Part shown: positions 1-8,042 of the stretch, in pieces
Layout of the letters: each line of letters begins with the position of its first letter
Numbering within the stretch: position 1 is the stretch's first letter
NCBI GenBank assembly: GCA_005223375.1
Contig: RXOD01005060.1
Span: 1-16,141, forward strand
Reading direction: 5' to 3'
DNA length: 16,141 nucleotides
DNA from: Amoebophrya sp. AT5.2
Taxonomy: Eukaryota; Sar; Dinophyceae; Syndiniales; Amoebophryaceae
Position numbers and translations under genes: made by a program
The notes under the pieces: generated by a model
The model's input: only the letters and a program-made list of their open reading frames with translations
Databases searched by the model: none
What the model was told of the DNA's origin: nothing

Positions 1-1251
1 CGTGTGATCCACGGCCTGATCTACCTCGATCGGGTGCTTCATACGCGGCGCGGGTTGAATAGAAATATCGCTGTCGACGAGGCGCAAGGCGGTGGGGTAG
101 CGCAGGAAGGAGTCGAAGGCGAGGAATCTGTTCCTGCGTTGTCCGAAGACATGCTGGACACGAGCTGGCGGGATGGGTACTCATCTGCCGGAGAGGCCGC
201 TGCTTCCGAGGAGTTGCCATCTTCCCATCAACTACATGGTGATACTGGTACCGTCGTCCGCGGGCCCCCCAATACAACGGAACAATGGGCTTGGGACCTC
301 ACCGCGACGGCTGCCGACGACCTTGGCGGTTCGAACGGCGCAGACGGGGATACGGAGGACGAGGACGGCGCGGAGGATGCCACCATTGTCGCCGAGGTGG
401 TCCGACATCGTCGACCACTAACGCTCGAAGAGGAGCAATCCGACTACCTCTCCGAGGACGGAAGTCGTGACCGCTCTGACGGCGAGGACTATCACTCAGA
501 TTCGCCCACTTCTGCCGCGGGGTGGTCCTCCCAGCCGGAGGAGCCCCATCTAGCAGGCTTTGTGGACTTAGTTGCCGATTGGAAGCAGCACTTTCCGTGG
601 GCGCACCGACTGCGAAGCTGCTCGGAGAACCGCGAGGAACTGTCGAGGCTCTTCCTGGCGACGTTTGTCAACCGTGACGCACGTCGGTACGACTACGAGG
701 AGGCTGCCCCCACCACAGACATTGCTGGACAGCAGGCGCAAGCGCAGGTCCTGGCGGTTGCGTCGTCGCTGGGGCGCGTGCTCGCCCCGCCAAATCCAAA
801 AAAACCGGACGACGCGCAGTTGCTTCGCGACGTGGAGAAGGAGCTGCTTCGGGAAGTAGAGGGCGACCAGCTTCTTCCCGAGGACGACGACTGGTGGGGG
901 GCAACCTACTGGGGAGCAGGCAGCATCTACAACACGCAGATACGGGAGCGGAGGCTAAAGCAGCTGTCCGGCCTGGTCCTGCATCCGGAGCTCGAAGTCG
1001 CGATGTTGGCAATCAGCCTCGCCACGGATGGATCGGATCTTCAGGAAAGCGACAGCCACAGACGGTTCTGGCAGTCCTTGTTCGGCTTCTCCGCCGAGGA
1101 ACTCGGCAAAGCGCAAAAGTGGCTGCTGGGGCAAATGGGGCAGGACGGGGGAAGGGAAATCATAGGTGCTGGCAGAGAAGGGGAATACGCAGCCTACGAG
1201 AGTCTGCTGCGCGACAACCTGTTTCCGAGGCTGGGAGTAGAACAGGGGTAG
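1..1251 (+). CDS. Gene A: cyclin-like protein, 5' end outside the window
   Basis: The reading frame is open from base 1 to the TAG at 1249-1251 and has no credible start inside the window, so this is the 3' part of a gene. It opens with the motif GLIYLDRVL, which resembles the helix of PHO80-type cyclins that carries an 'IYLDR' signature. A long acidic, low-complexity stretch follows (about residues 55-180). Next come VDLVADWKQHFPWAHR and a C-terminal block LHPELEVAMLAISLATD...FWQSLFGFSAEELGKAQKWL, whose spacing recalls the cyclin pattern of a helix with 'A.K..DD' followed by 'GGIS..ELN.LE'. Those similarities are my reading by eye; if right, the acidic stretch is a large insertion in a cyclin fold. 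Every block recurs in gene B (3615-6962), so the two are tandem paralogues. No intron is needed here. A transposon begins 93 bp past the stop. I am confident that it is coding and unsure of the family. Confidence 0.8.
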   Translation, partial: RVIHGLIYLDRVLHTRRGLNRNIAVDEAQGGGVAQEGVEGEESVPALSEDMLDTSWRDGYSSAGEAAASEELPSSHQLHGDTGTVVRGPPNTTEQWAWDLTATAADDLGGSNGADGDTEDEDGAEDATIVAEVVRHRRPLTLEEEQSDYLSEDGSRDRSDGEDYHSDSPTSAAGWSSQPEEPHLAGFVDLVADWKQHFPWAHRLRSCSENREELSRLFLATFVNRDARRYDYEEAAPTTDIAGQQAQAQVLAVASSLGRVLAPPNPKKPDDAQLLRDVEKELLREVEGDQLLPEDDDWWGATYWGAGSIYNTQIRERRLKQLSGLVLHPELEVAMLAISLATDGSDLQESDSHRRFWQSLFGFSAEELGKAQKWLLGQMGQDGGREIIGAGREGEYAAYESLLRDNLFPRLGVEQG

Positions 1252-1344
1252 AGGTGGGGCGAGATCAGGATGACCCAGAGCTCGAAGATCGCTGGAGGCG
1301 GCCTTGAGGCAGCATATTTATGCACAAGTCGTGACACAACAAAC

Positions 1345-1684
1345 TATGGTGGGACATGTCTGCCGAAGTCGTAAACTTTCAAAAGTCGCGGCTTGAGGTT
1401 CCAACCATGGGCAAATCCTAGTGATTCAGATCACTAGGTTAGTGATTTAGATCACTAAATAGTGAATTCAATCACTATCTAGTGATTTAAATCACTAGAT
1501 AGTGACTCAGATCACTACGATCTAGTGACTCCGGTCATTTCTAGTGATTTGGTTCACTATATTTGCAAGCGAGACGTCAGTGAAATCTAGCGATTTAAGG
1601 CACTATTTAGTGATTGGATTCACTATTTAGTGATGTAAATCACTAACATTTCTTGTTAACTTTCGGATGACATGTCCCACCATA
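1345..1684. mobile_element. MITE-like non-autonomous DNA transposon, 340 bp
   Basis: Perfect 16-bp terminal inverted repeats, TATGGTGGGACATGTC at 1345-1360 and its reverse complement at 1669-1684, bound the element. They continue imperfectly inward (CCGAA on both sides). The 8-bp direct repeat CAACAAAC lies immediately outside at 1337-1344 and 1685-1692 and fits a target-site duplication. The interior has no gene and holds ten 20-bp palindromes. An 8-bp duplication is typical of hAT, P and some Merlin-type elements. The terminal bases do not clearly match one superfamily, so I leave it unassigned. The perfect repeats suggest a fairly recent insertion, in or just beyond the 3' UTR of gene A. 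Confidence 0.88.
1418..1646. repeat. Array of ten 20-bp palindromic units inside the MITE
   Basis: Each unit follows YTAGTGAT-N4-ATCACTAR, for example CTAGTGATTCAGATCACTAG at 1418-1437. Units start at 1418, 1439, 1459, 1479, 1499, 1522, 1541, 1587, 1607 and 1627. The blocks 1439-1518 and 1587-1646 are exactly head to tail at a 20-bp pitch. The four central bases vary while the arms are kept; the units at 1522 and 1587 have mismatched arms. Each unit is close to self-complementary. Possible roles are subterminal transposase-binding sites or another dimeric-protein site array, which is inference. Confidence 0.92.
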
Positions 1685-1692
1685 CAACAAAC

Positions 1693-2930
1693 GCTGGCGC
1701 ATAATAGTACTAGCGCTAATATCCGTTCAAGGAGGATCAAGCAAGCCATTCATTCTACATCGACCAATCCATTCTCCTTACTACGCGGACACATTTTGAC
1801 TTCCTGGAAAACTCTATTTGTCCACTGACTTACCACACTTTGTAAGAAAATTGGCATATCGGCTGTTTCAGCCACATGCAGCGCGAACTCTGTGCTCTCG
1901 TTAGAGCTCTGCTTCTTCGCAAAGAAAATCCAGCAGAGCCTCCAGCACGCGAGTTGTCGTGTCGCGTATAATTAACTGGATAACTAGAAGATGAAGGATC
2001 CTGGATCCAGTAGCAATAGCATAACAATATCTTCTAAGGAAGGACTAGGCGTTTAGCGCCGCAGGATTAACACCATCACGTTCACGATCACCAATATCTC
2101 CTAGCACACCACTGGAGTTCTTGCGCTGGATCTCGACGGGGAGCTCGTAGGTCGCATTACGAGTGAACCCTCAAACGCAATCGCGGCAGCGCCCAGAGTA
2201 TAGTGGCCATATCGCGTGAAATTTCAAGTGCTCACCGGCACATGGCACATCCCAGGCAACCTATGTATTAATTTTTCAATCGCTCGGACCCGATGGACAA
2301 AAATACTTCGTGCCGTTGTTCGAATCATTTCCGTTCCGTGATTTCACCTCCGTGGCCTTCCATGTGGATCACACGTGGAGGCCAAAAAAACGCGGGCGAG
2401 GCTCCCCTGGCTGGCTGACCCAGTTTCTTTAAGGCTCGTTTCCTCATCCCCGTGAACCAATGAAGATCAAGTTCAAGTTCAAGAGGCAAACCGATCATAT
2501 GCCCTACATCGTTCTTCTGGCTCTTCACCTCCTGAGGTTGGTACGGGAGATACCGTGGAATTCAATGCTACTGAAACTGATCCTGCCGATTGGATCAAAT
2601 TATCCTTGCTCTTTACGTCGGCTCGTCTCGTGGTGTTGCAATTGTATGTGCTTGTACGTATTGGTATTTGTAGACCTCCCGCTAGAACTGTCAATCTTTA
2701 TGATCTCTACCTCGTAAGTCCGTCGCGGTAGCGGCAAGAGCATGAGCATTCATCCTTCCTTTCTGTTTCCGCCATTCTCGGCCCCATCAGGGTTATTTTC
2801 TCTGGCTTATATCATTTATTTTGCTAGTGAAGCTCCGCGGACCAATGAATCTCGGCTACCTATCGGCTTGCCACCAGCACCACTGTAGGTAGACCATAGA
2901 TACGAAATCAAAGAAAATGATCGGCATTAT
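1693..2930. other. AT-rich spacer without a convincing gene
   Basis: This spacer separates the MITE from the gene remnant and gene B. The short open frames on both strands lack the strong G/C third-position bias of the neighbouring genes. The one exception is a possible minus-strand exon remnant at 2045-2170, listed separately. A small imperfect inverted repeat (GGCCTTCCA and TGGAGGCC) lies at 2354-2383. I saw no tRNA or rRNA gene. Promoters and polyadenylation sites cannot be placed from the sequence alone. Confidence 0.6.
2045..2170 (-). other. Possible exon or gene remnant on the minus strand
   Basis: Read on the minus strand from 2170 down to a TAG at 2047-2045, the frame gives about 41 residues including TYELPVEIQRKNSSGVLGDI and DRERDGVNPAALNA. 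The first half uses mostly G/C third positions, as the real genes here do, unlike the surrounding DNA. There is no ATG. A TGA lies directly upstream, so if real it is a last exon entered through an acceptor-like TTTGAG, or a leftover of a lost gene. I do not recognise the family. The opposite strand is also open over part of this stretch, so the call is weak. Confidence 0.2.
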
Positions 2931-3614
2931 TTTTCGACCTCGGCAGAGGCGGACGCGCGCGAATTCAGCCTCGCGGACCACCCGACGAGATCCGGCCAGC
3001 GGTGGGACGAGATGCCCGAGGAACTCCATCCCCGCGTCCGAGAGTTCGTCACTGACAAACTCCCGACCGCCTTCACCAGCATCTTCGCGGAGAAACTCCG
3101 CTGGGCCGGCGAAGATGTGGAGAAGGAGCAAGAGGCGGAAGCGGCTTCGGAGTTGTGGCTTGCTGCCCAGATGGTGGGTCAGGGAGGCGATGGTTTGGGG
3201 GGCGCCGAACGCGATGGAGCCGACTTCATGTTCGGGTTCCCCGCAACATCGGAGAGAGGCCTACAGCTACGAGAACTGCAAGGGGGAACCGCCGCGACCG
3301 GAAGCTGCGGTTCCCCGAGATCGTGTTCGGCGACAAGAAGTGGGGCGGAACGTGAGCAAGCCTTTGAAGGTGGGGTCCAAGAAGAAGAACATGAACATCG
3401 AGCAGCACCAACTACTACCCTTCCACCACCCCGGACCCCCGGCCGCCAATGCCTTCTCGTCGAGCAAAGTGATGTAGCGGGCACCCTGTTCGGACTCGGC
3501 TGCAAACTTCTGTCGCATCTCTGCACCTGCGCCGGCGTACGCGGTGGAAACAAAACCGAAGATGATCATCAAGTGCGAGCTGGTGCGCAAGTACAACCAC
3601 GACTGCATATTACT
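2931..3614 (+). pseudogene. Frame-broken gene remnant upstream of gene B
   Basis: From about 2931 to 3240 one frame is strongly coding-like (REFSLADHPTRSGQRWDE, then REFVTDKLPTAFTSIFAEKL, with G/C-rich third positions). It is open well upstream of the ATG at 3012. The signal then moves frame several times within about 120 bp: AYSYENCKGE near 3258, DRKLRFPEIVFGDKKWGG near 3291, NVSKPLKVGSKKKNMNIEQH near 3350. A further block, AYAVETKPKMIIKCELVRKY near 3540-3590, lies beyond an in-frame TAG at 3475-3477. This pattern suggests a decayed gene with single-base indels. An alternative for 3410-3620 is coding on the minus strand, which is also open there (AEMRQKFAAESEQGARYITL). The first frame happens to run without a stop into gene B, so an annotator may start gene B at 3012. 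I do not recognise the product. Confidence 0.35.
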
Positions 3615-6600
3615 ATGGCTCACAATTGTGAAGACAATTCGCCTGCTCCGTACGATTGCCCCGAGCAAGTGTGTTTCCCCCCGCCACCCATAATTCTATC
3701 CTCGGGCAGCTCGGCCGCACCTAATGATCTACACGAACCGGAACCACCGCCTCAAGAAGAGGAACTCGTGTTACCACGACAGCCTCCTCCGCAAATACCC
3801 AGGCCAAACGTCGACCATAGGACGTCTTCGTCTTGCGGGCCTTCATTTCGCGCGCGCAATACTGGCGAGTTGTCCGAAGAGCACAAGGAGGAACTCCGCG
3901 CGCGGTTCCAGATCCAGAATTTGCTCGCCACCCGCCAGACCGCGCGCGACACCCGGGACAAGTTGCGGCGAGAAAACCTCGAGGTTTTACAGCAAGTGGT
4001 GGAGAGCGTCGTCTACTTCTTGTGGGGCGCGACCGACTCCGCTTTGGAAGGTGTGCAATCCAATGCTTTTCAGCGGCCTCTGCAGCCGTCCAGAGAAGCC
4101 GTGGGGAGCTTGCGGAAGCTGCGGGCGTTTCTGCGGGCCGTGGTGGCGCTGGATTTCGTGTACGACCACGAGAAACGTTCTTCGGGGTCATCAGCTAGAG
4201 ACGGCACCGGCAGAAGTTCTAGTCCCACATCGACTAGAGAGGAAAGGCCCCCAGAACAAGATCTGCTCCCCCGCCGCGTGCGGGCCGACATTCTCGGGGC
4301 GCTGGCACTCGCCGACGTGCAACTCGTGTTCAACCCGGCAAGTGCGCTGATAAGCTACAGCCACCCCAAGAACCAACCTTGTGGAGAACAACCGACGATT
4401 CCCTATGCGGATCTGCTCCAGTGGTCCACCGAATTCCGGCAGCGGTACTTCGCGGCCGCGTGGTCCACCGAATTCCGGCAGCGGTACTTCGCGGCCGCAC
4501 TCGCTGCATCAAGCTCCCGTAGCGGTGCATCGCGTGCACCAGCGAACCCAAGCACCGCAGGGAGCGAAGTACCGAACCAACCTCAGCCCCACGACCAGCC
4601 CCAAGAACCCTTGCAGAAGATGAGGAAGTACCTCGACTTGTTCACCGCCTCAAATAGTTGTACTAATACACGCGAGGTCCGGCTGCGCGCCGAGTGGCTC
4701 TTCATGTCGAGGTGGCTGACACAAGAGCTAGCCACCGCCCGGCCACCTCGACATCAAGCGTTCGTATCGATTATTTGCTCGTCTCCCGACGATCACCGCC
4801 GGTCAGCGGCCGATCTTCCTGTTGGACCTGCTGCAGGAGAAAGCGCCGCGCGGTGGCAGTTTCTGTCCTTTCGAGACAACTACGCGGGCGGGGGCCGGCG
4901 ACGAGCCTGGGAATCTGTGGGAACTGCAGACGCAGCTGGTGCAGCTGCGCCGGACGAGCACGAGGGAGACGATGAAGACAACCACATCTTCGCGGAGCCG
5001 CCTTGCGTCCATTGCAGCGAAAGAGAGCGGCGGGCTCCAGCACACGAGGGAGCCTTCTACTGCAGCTGCGGCTTCAACGGGCTCGTCGGACCCGGGGAAA
5101 AACTGAGCCCCCTCTCCATCCGGCACGCGCAGCGCAGAATTCATTTTGGGAAAAAACAAGATGACATCGCGGCGAAAGCGGTGTTCATTCTCTCCCAGCT
5201 GCGGGTCGAAACGCACGCCCGCCGACTCCTGCTCGAGCACCACTTCTTCTTGACGCCGAGGGAGCGGGCGCACTTCGCGCTGCACGTGCAGCGGGAACTA
5301 ATGGTCCTGTTGAAAGGGTACGACGTCAACGACCGCGCGCTGTTGAGAGGCTTGATCTACCTCGACCGAGCGCTGAAAGCGCGTCGCCTTCCGGATGTTC
5401 CGCAGGAAGGAGAACTAGAAGACGTTTCTTGGGAAGATTCGTACGATGTCGAAAGGTCCGGCGAAGTGAGCAACGACGGCGAGGTGGGAGTGGAAGACGA
5501 ACAAGGAGGCGGACCAGGAGTTGTAGCAGAAGCAGACGACAAAGAAGACTACGTCGACGAAGATCAAACAGTGCTGAGGGCACCACCTGAAGGGTGGGGC
5601 GAATATACGGGGCCGGACCTGGACGAGGAGTTTGACTTCGCGCCGGGGGGGGAGGACTTCGATGGCGATATTATGGTGGTTACGATCAGGTAGTAAGTGG
5701 CCATAAGAAAGTGGCTATAGCGAAGTTGTGGGGGGGTTCGTCGCAAGGTTCATCCCCTTCCCCGTTAGTGCTCCCAAGAAGTAGAGGTCCTCTGCAGTAG
5801 GAACGCAGACGGCGTTGCGCGCCTATGGCAAGACTGTGGTCGTGGCACTTCTGCACCCCATGGCTGAAACCGGACCAAGGTCCAGCCTAGACGCGTTTTT
5901 TTCCCTGCTTTCAGGCCATCTTGTCGCCCTTTCGCTGGCTTTCCCCTACCACTTGCATCTAGCTCCCAGCGGCGGGCCCACCTCCTCCGACAACTAGAAC
6001 TACCCCCCACTCATTATCTTGATCCGGCAGCGCACCCGCGGGGACCCATAAAAATTGCCTCCCACTTAATGCCAGTAAGTCACTTCTTACCTGGTCCCTT
6101 CATAGGCAACTCGGAGTACTACTTTTCCCACCTCTCCAGCGCCGCGGGGGACGAGAATTTGCACTTGCAACGCGTCACTGCTCTAGTGGAAAACTGGACG
6201 AACGCGTTCCCGTGGGCGCACCGAAGTGGGAACGGCCGCATTCTCAACGAGGGAAGCTCTTTAGCATCGGAGCTGGAGTTGGCTCCCGACGTGTCGCCTT
6301 CGGCAGTGGCCTCCTCGCTGGGGCGCGTGCTCGTCCGGGGAGGGGACGGAAATAACAATCAGGAAGGACATTCCGATAGAAATCTTCGTGCCGCGGTGGA
6401 CCGGGAGACTGGTAACTACTACAGAGTTCGACTGCTGCTCGATGTCGAGGGAGACGTGCTGGGGGCCACAACGTCAAAGCAGGGCTCCGCGTCCGGACGA
6501 AGTACTTCTAGCGACAAAGCGGACGAGCCGCCAGGGACGACCACGTTGAAGAAGATGAAATCAAGGGCGCAGCAGTCGAGAATGGAGCGCAGACTGGTGG

Positions 6601-6962
6601 AGGCCGGCGTGGTCCTCCACCCCGAATTGGAAGTGGTGGCGCTGGCGATCAGCCTCGGGGCAGCAGCAGATCCAGATGGTGATCATATCTCCACGCTCTT
6701 TTGGGAAAAGCTTTTCGGTTTCAGTCCCCTGGAGCTGCTTGCGGCCCAGGCGTGGCTGGTGGACGAAATGCGGCACGGAGCTGCGTCGCCCGCCATCCAG
6801 GAGGAAATGCAGGGACGAGAGGGAGCTGCAACGCAAGCACCTTCATCTCCCTGTGGTGCTGAAGATGGTCCCCCATTCATTTCAGAAGGCGAGCTGGGGG
6901 CCTACGAAACCCTCCTGCGCGACGTCCTGTTTCCGCGGATCGGGATAGTCGACATGGAGTAA
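3615..6962 (+). CDS. Gene B: cyclin-like protein, tandem paralogue of gene A (two exons)
   Basis: I read exons 3615-5689 and 6140-6962, joined over a GT-AG intron that keeps the frame. The ATG at 3615 is my choice because the frame is coding-like from about 3690; the same frame is open back past 3012. The N-terminal half has a charged helical region (ELSEEHKEELRARFQIQNLL) and a perfect duplication of 13 residues at 4421-4498. CVHC and YCSC near 5004-5070 could bind a metal. Next come LLKGYDVNDRALLRGLIYLD near 5307-5370, which resembles the 'IYLDR' helix of PHO80-type cyclins, and an acidic region. After the intron come ALVENWTNAFPWAHR, VASSLGRVL, LHPELEVVALAISLGAAAD and FWEKLFGFSPLELLAAQAWL, all matching gene A block by block. 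Coding and paralogy are firm. The cyclin assignment is inference, as is any role as a kinase partner. Confidence 0.75.
4421..4498 (+). repeat. Perfect 39-bp tandem duplication inside gene B
   Basis: Bases 4421-4459 and 4460-4498 are identical. The unit is 39 bp, so the frame is kept and the 13 residues WSTEFRQRYFAAA occur twice. No base differs between the copies, which points to a recent event or a collapse or duplication made during assembly. Confidence 0.95.
5690..6139 (+). other. Spliceosomal intron of gene B (450 bp)
   Basis: The donor reads CAG|GTAGTAAGT at 5690 and the acceptor TTTTCCCACCTCTCCAG ends at 6139, after a pyrimidine tract. The intron is needed because the first frame stops at 5691-5693 while homology to gene A resumes after 6140. 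Splicing completes a serine codon and gives ...VVTI-SAAGDENL, matching SAAG in gene A. The length is a multiple of three. The second frame is open upstream to 6069 within the intron, so another acceptor (for example 6079, also in frame) cannot be excluded. Gene A reads through the matching place without an intron. Confidence 0.7.
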
Positions 6963-8042
6963 GGAGCAGCGATTGGGGCGGGCGGTGCTGGGGTCCGATA
7001 GAGCTAGGGTGGTGGCTGCTGAGTGGTTAGTGGCTGCTGACTGTGGTCGCGGTTTCCATAGACGGACACCAAGATATTAGAGCAATAGAACACCGTCGAA
7101 AATTTCGGAAAAAACGTTTTTCACACCAATCCAGATTTCGAATCCCGGCGGGATGTAGGGATCGGAAACAGAAGTGCCGCTGTTAAAAGTAAAACAGCTT
7201 GACCGAAAAACCAATGAAGCACGATCTTCGTTAGCACCATAAATGATGTTATCAGATAATGTTGAGCGTGCTACAAAAATGCATATGGACCTACGTCCTG
7301 CTAGTAGAAGTAGTTTACTAAGCCTGCTATCTACTACAGATTATCTCTATGCCTACCTTGCTGCAAGCGCCGAAGGTTATTTTATTTCGGTGCAAACGCT
7401 GTCTCGGCAGCACATCCTCAGTTTTACGAACAGTTTTGAGTCCTCGGGATAGTACAATTTTCGGCCCATGTCGGCATCGCGCTTCCTCGCCGAAGCTGAC
7501 AGTGCCGGCACAAAAATTCCTCCCTTGCATCGAAAAGCAGCTAGTACAATGCATCGATCAAACCGAAGAGGCGAGCGCAAGCGTTTTGTCGCTCGAAGCT
7601 TTTGATGGATTTCTGGGGTGAAAATGGATGCGAACGAATTCGGTGCACTGCCCGCCATCACCTCCCTGCGACCACAATTTGCTGTTCTTTCCACGCTTCG
7701 TGAGTTTCTCGCCAAACCAGCTCGTTTCGTCGACTCGTGCTTTCTTTGGATCACGCTGTCCGCCGAGAGCAGTGACTCCAGAGCGCCGTGAGCAGTGCGT
7801 CCCGAGAAAAGAAAGTTGTGATTGTGAATCATGGATCTTCTTCAAGCCACTACTACAAACGTAGACACATCAAGAAGAGAGACGCGCCAAAACGTAGTAG
7901 CAGATTTCGAAGTGCGTAAGAGAATAGACGCGAGCCGGAAAAAGGCATCCACCAACTCGACGAGTAGCCCGCGCACCGGGCAAGGAGAGCCATTTATTTT
8001 TCCTCATCAAAAATATTGGTGGAACACACGACAGACAGAGAC
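6963..8042. other. Spacer between gene B and the giant ankyrin gene
   Basis: I find no convincing gene here. The stretch has short open frames on both strands, the longest being a minus-strand frame at 7377-7832. None has a clear G/C third-position bias or a recognisable motif. A short imperfect direct repeat (GTGGCTGCTGA) lies at about 7012-7040. The 3' UTR of gene B and the promoter and 5' UTR of the next gene must lie here. Confidence 0.55.

Noticed and set aside
1418..1646. CRISPR array interpretation of the regular repeats
   Set aside because: There are no spacers between most units, the units themselves are palindromes with variable centres, and the host looks eukaryotic.
2308..2330. 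GTTCGAATC, resembling a tRNA T-loop
   Set aside because: The flanking bases do not pair into a T-stem, and no acceptor, D or anticodon arms are present at the right distances.
5692..6080. AGTAAGT direct repeat at both ends of the gene B intron, taken first as an introner target duplication
   Set aside because: Excising exactly between these repeats leaves the TAG stop in place and shifts the frame, so it does not explain the splice; a GT-AG intron ending at 6139 does.
7110..7121. AAAAACGTTTTT palindrome
   Set aside because: A single short A/T palindrome with no partner or context; expected by chance in an AT-rich spacer.
7377..7832. Minus-strand open frame of 151 codons
   Set aside because: No third-position bias, no recognisable motif, Arg/Ser-rich composition; most likely chance.
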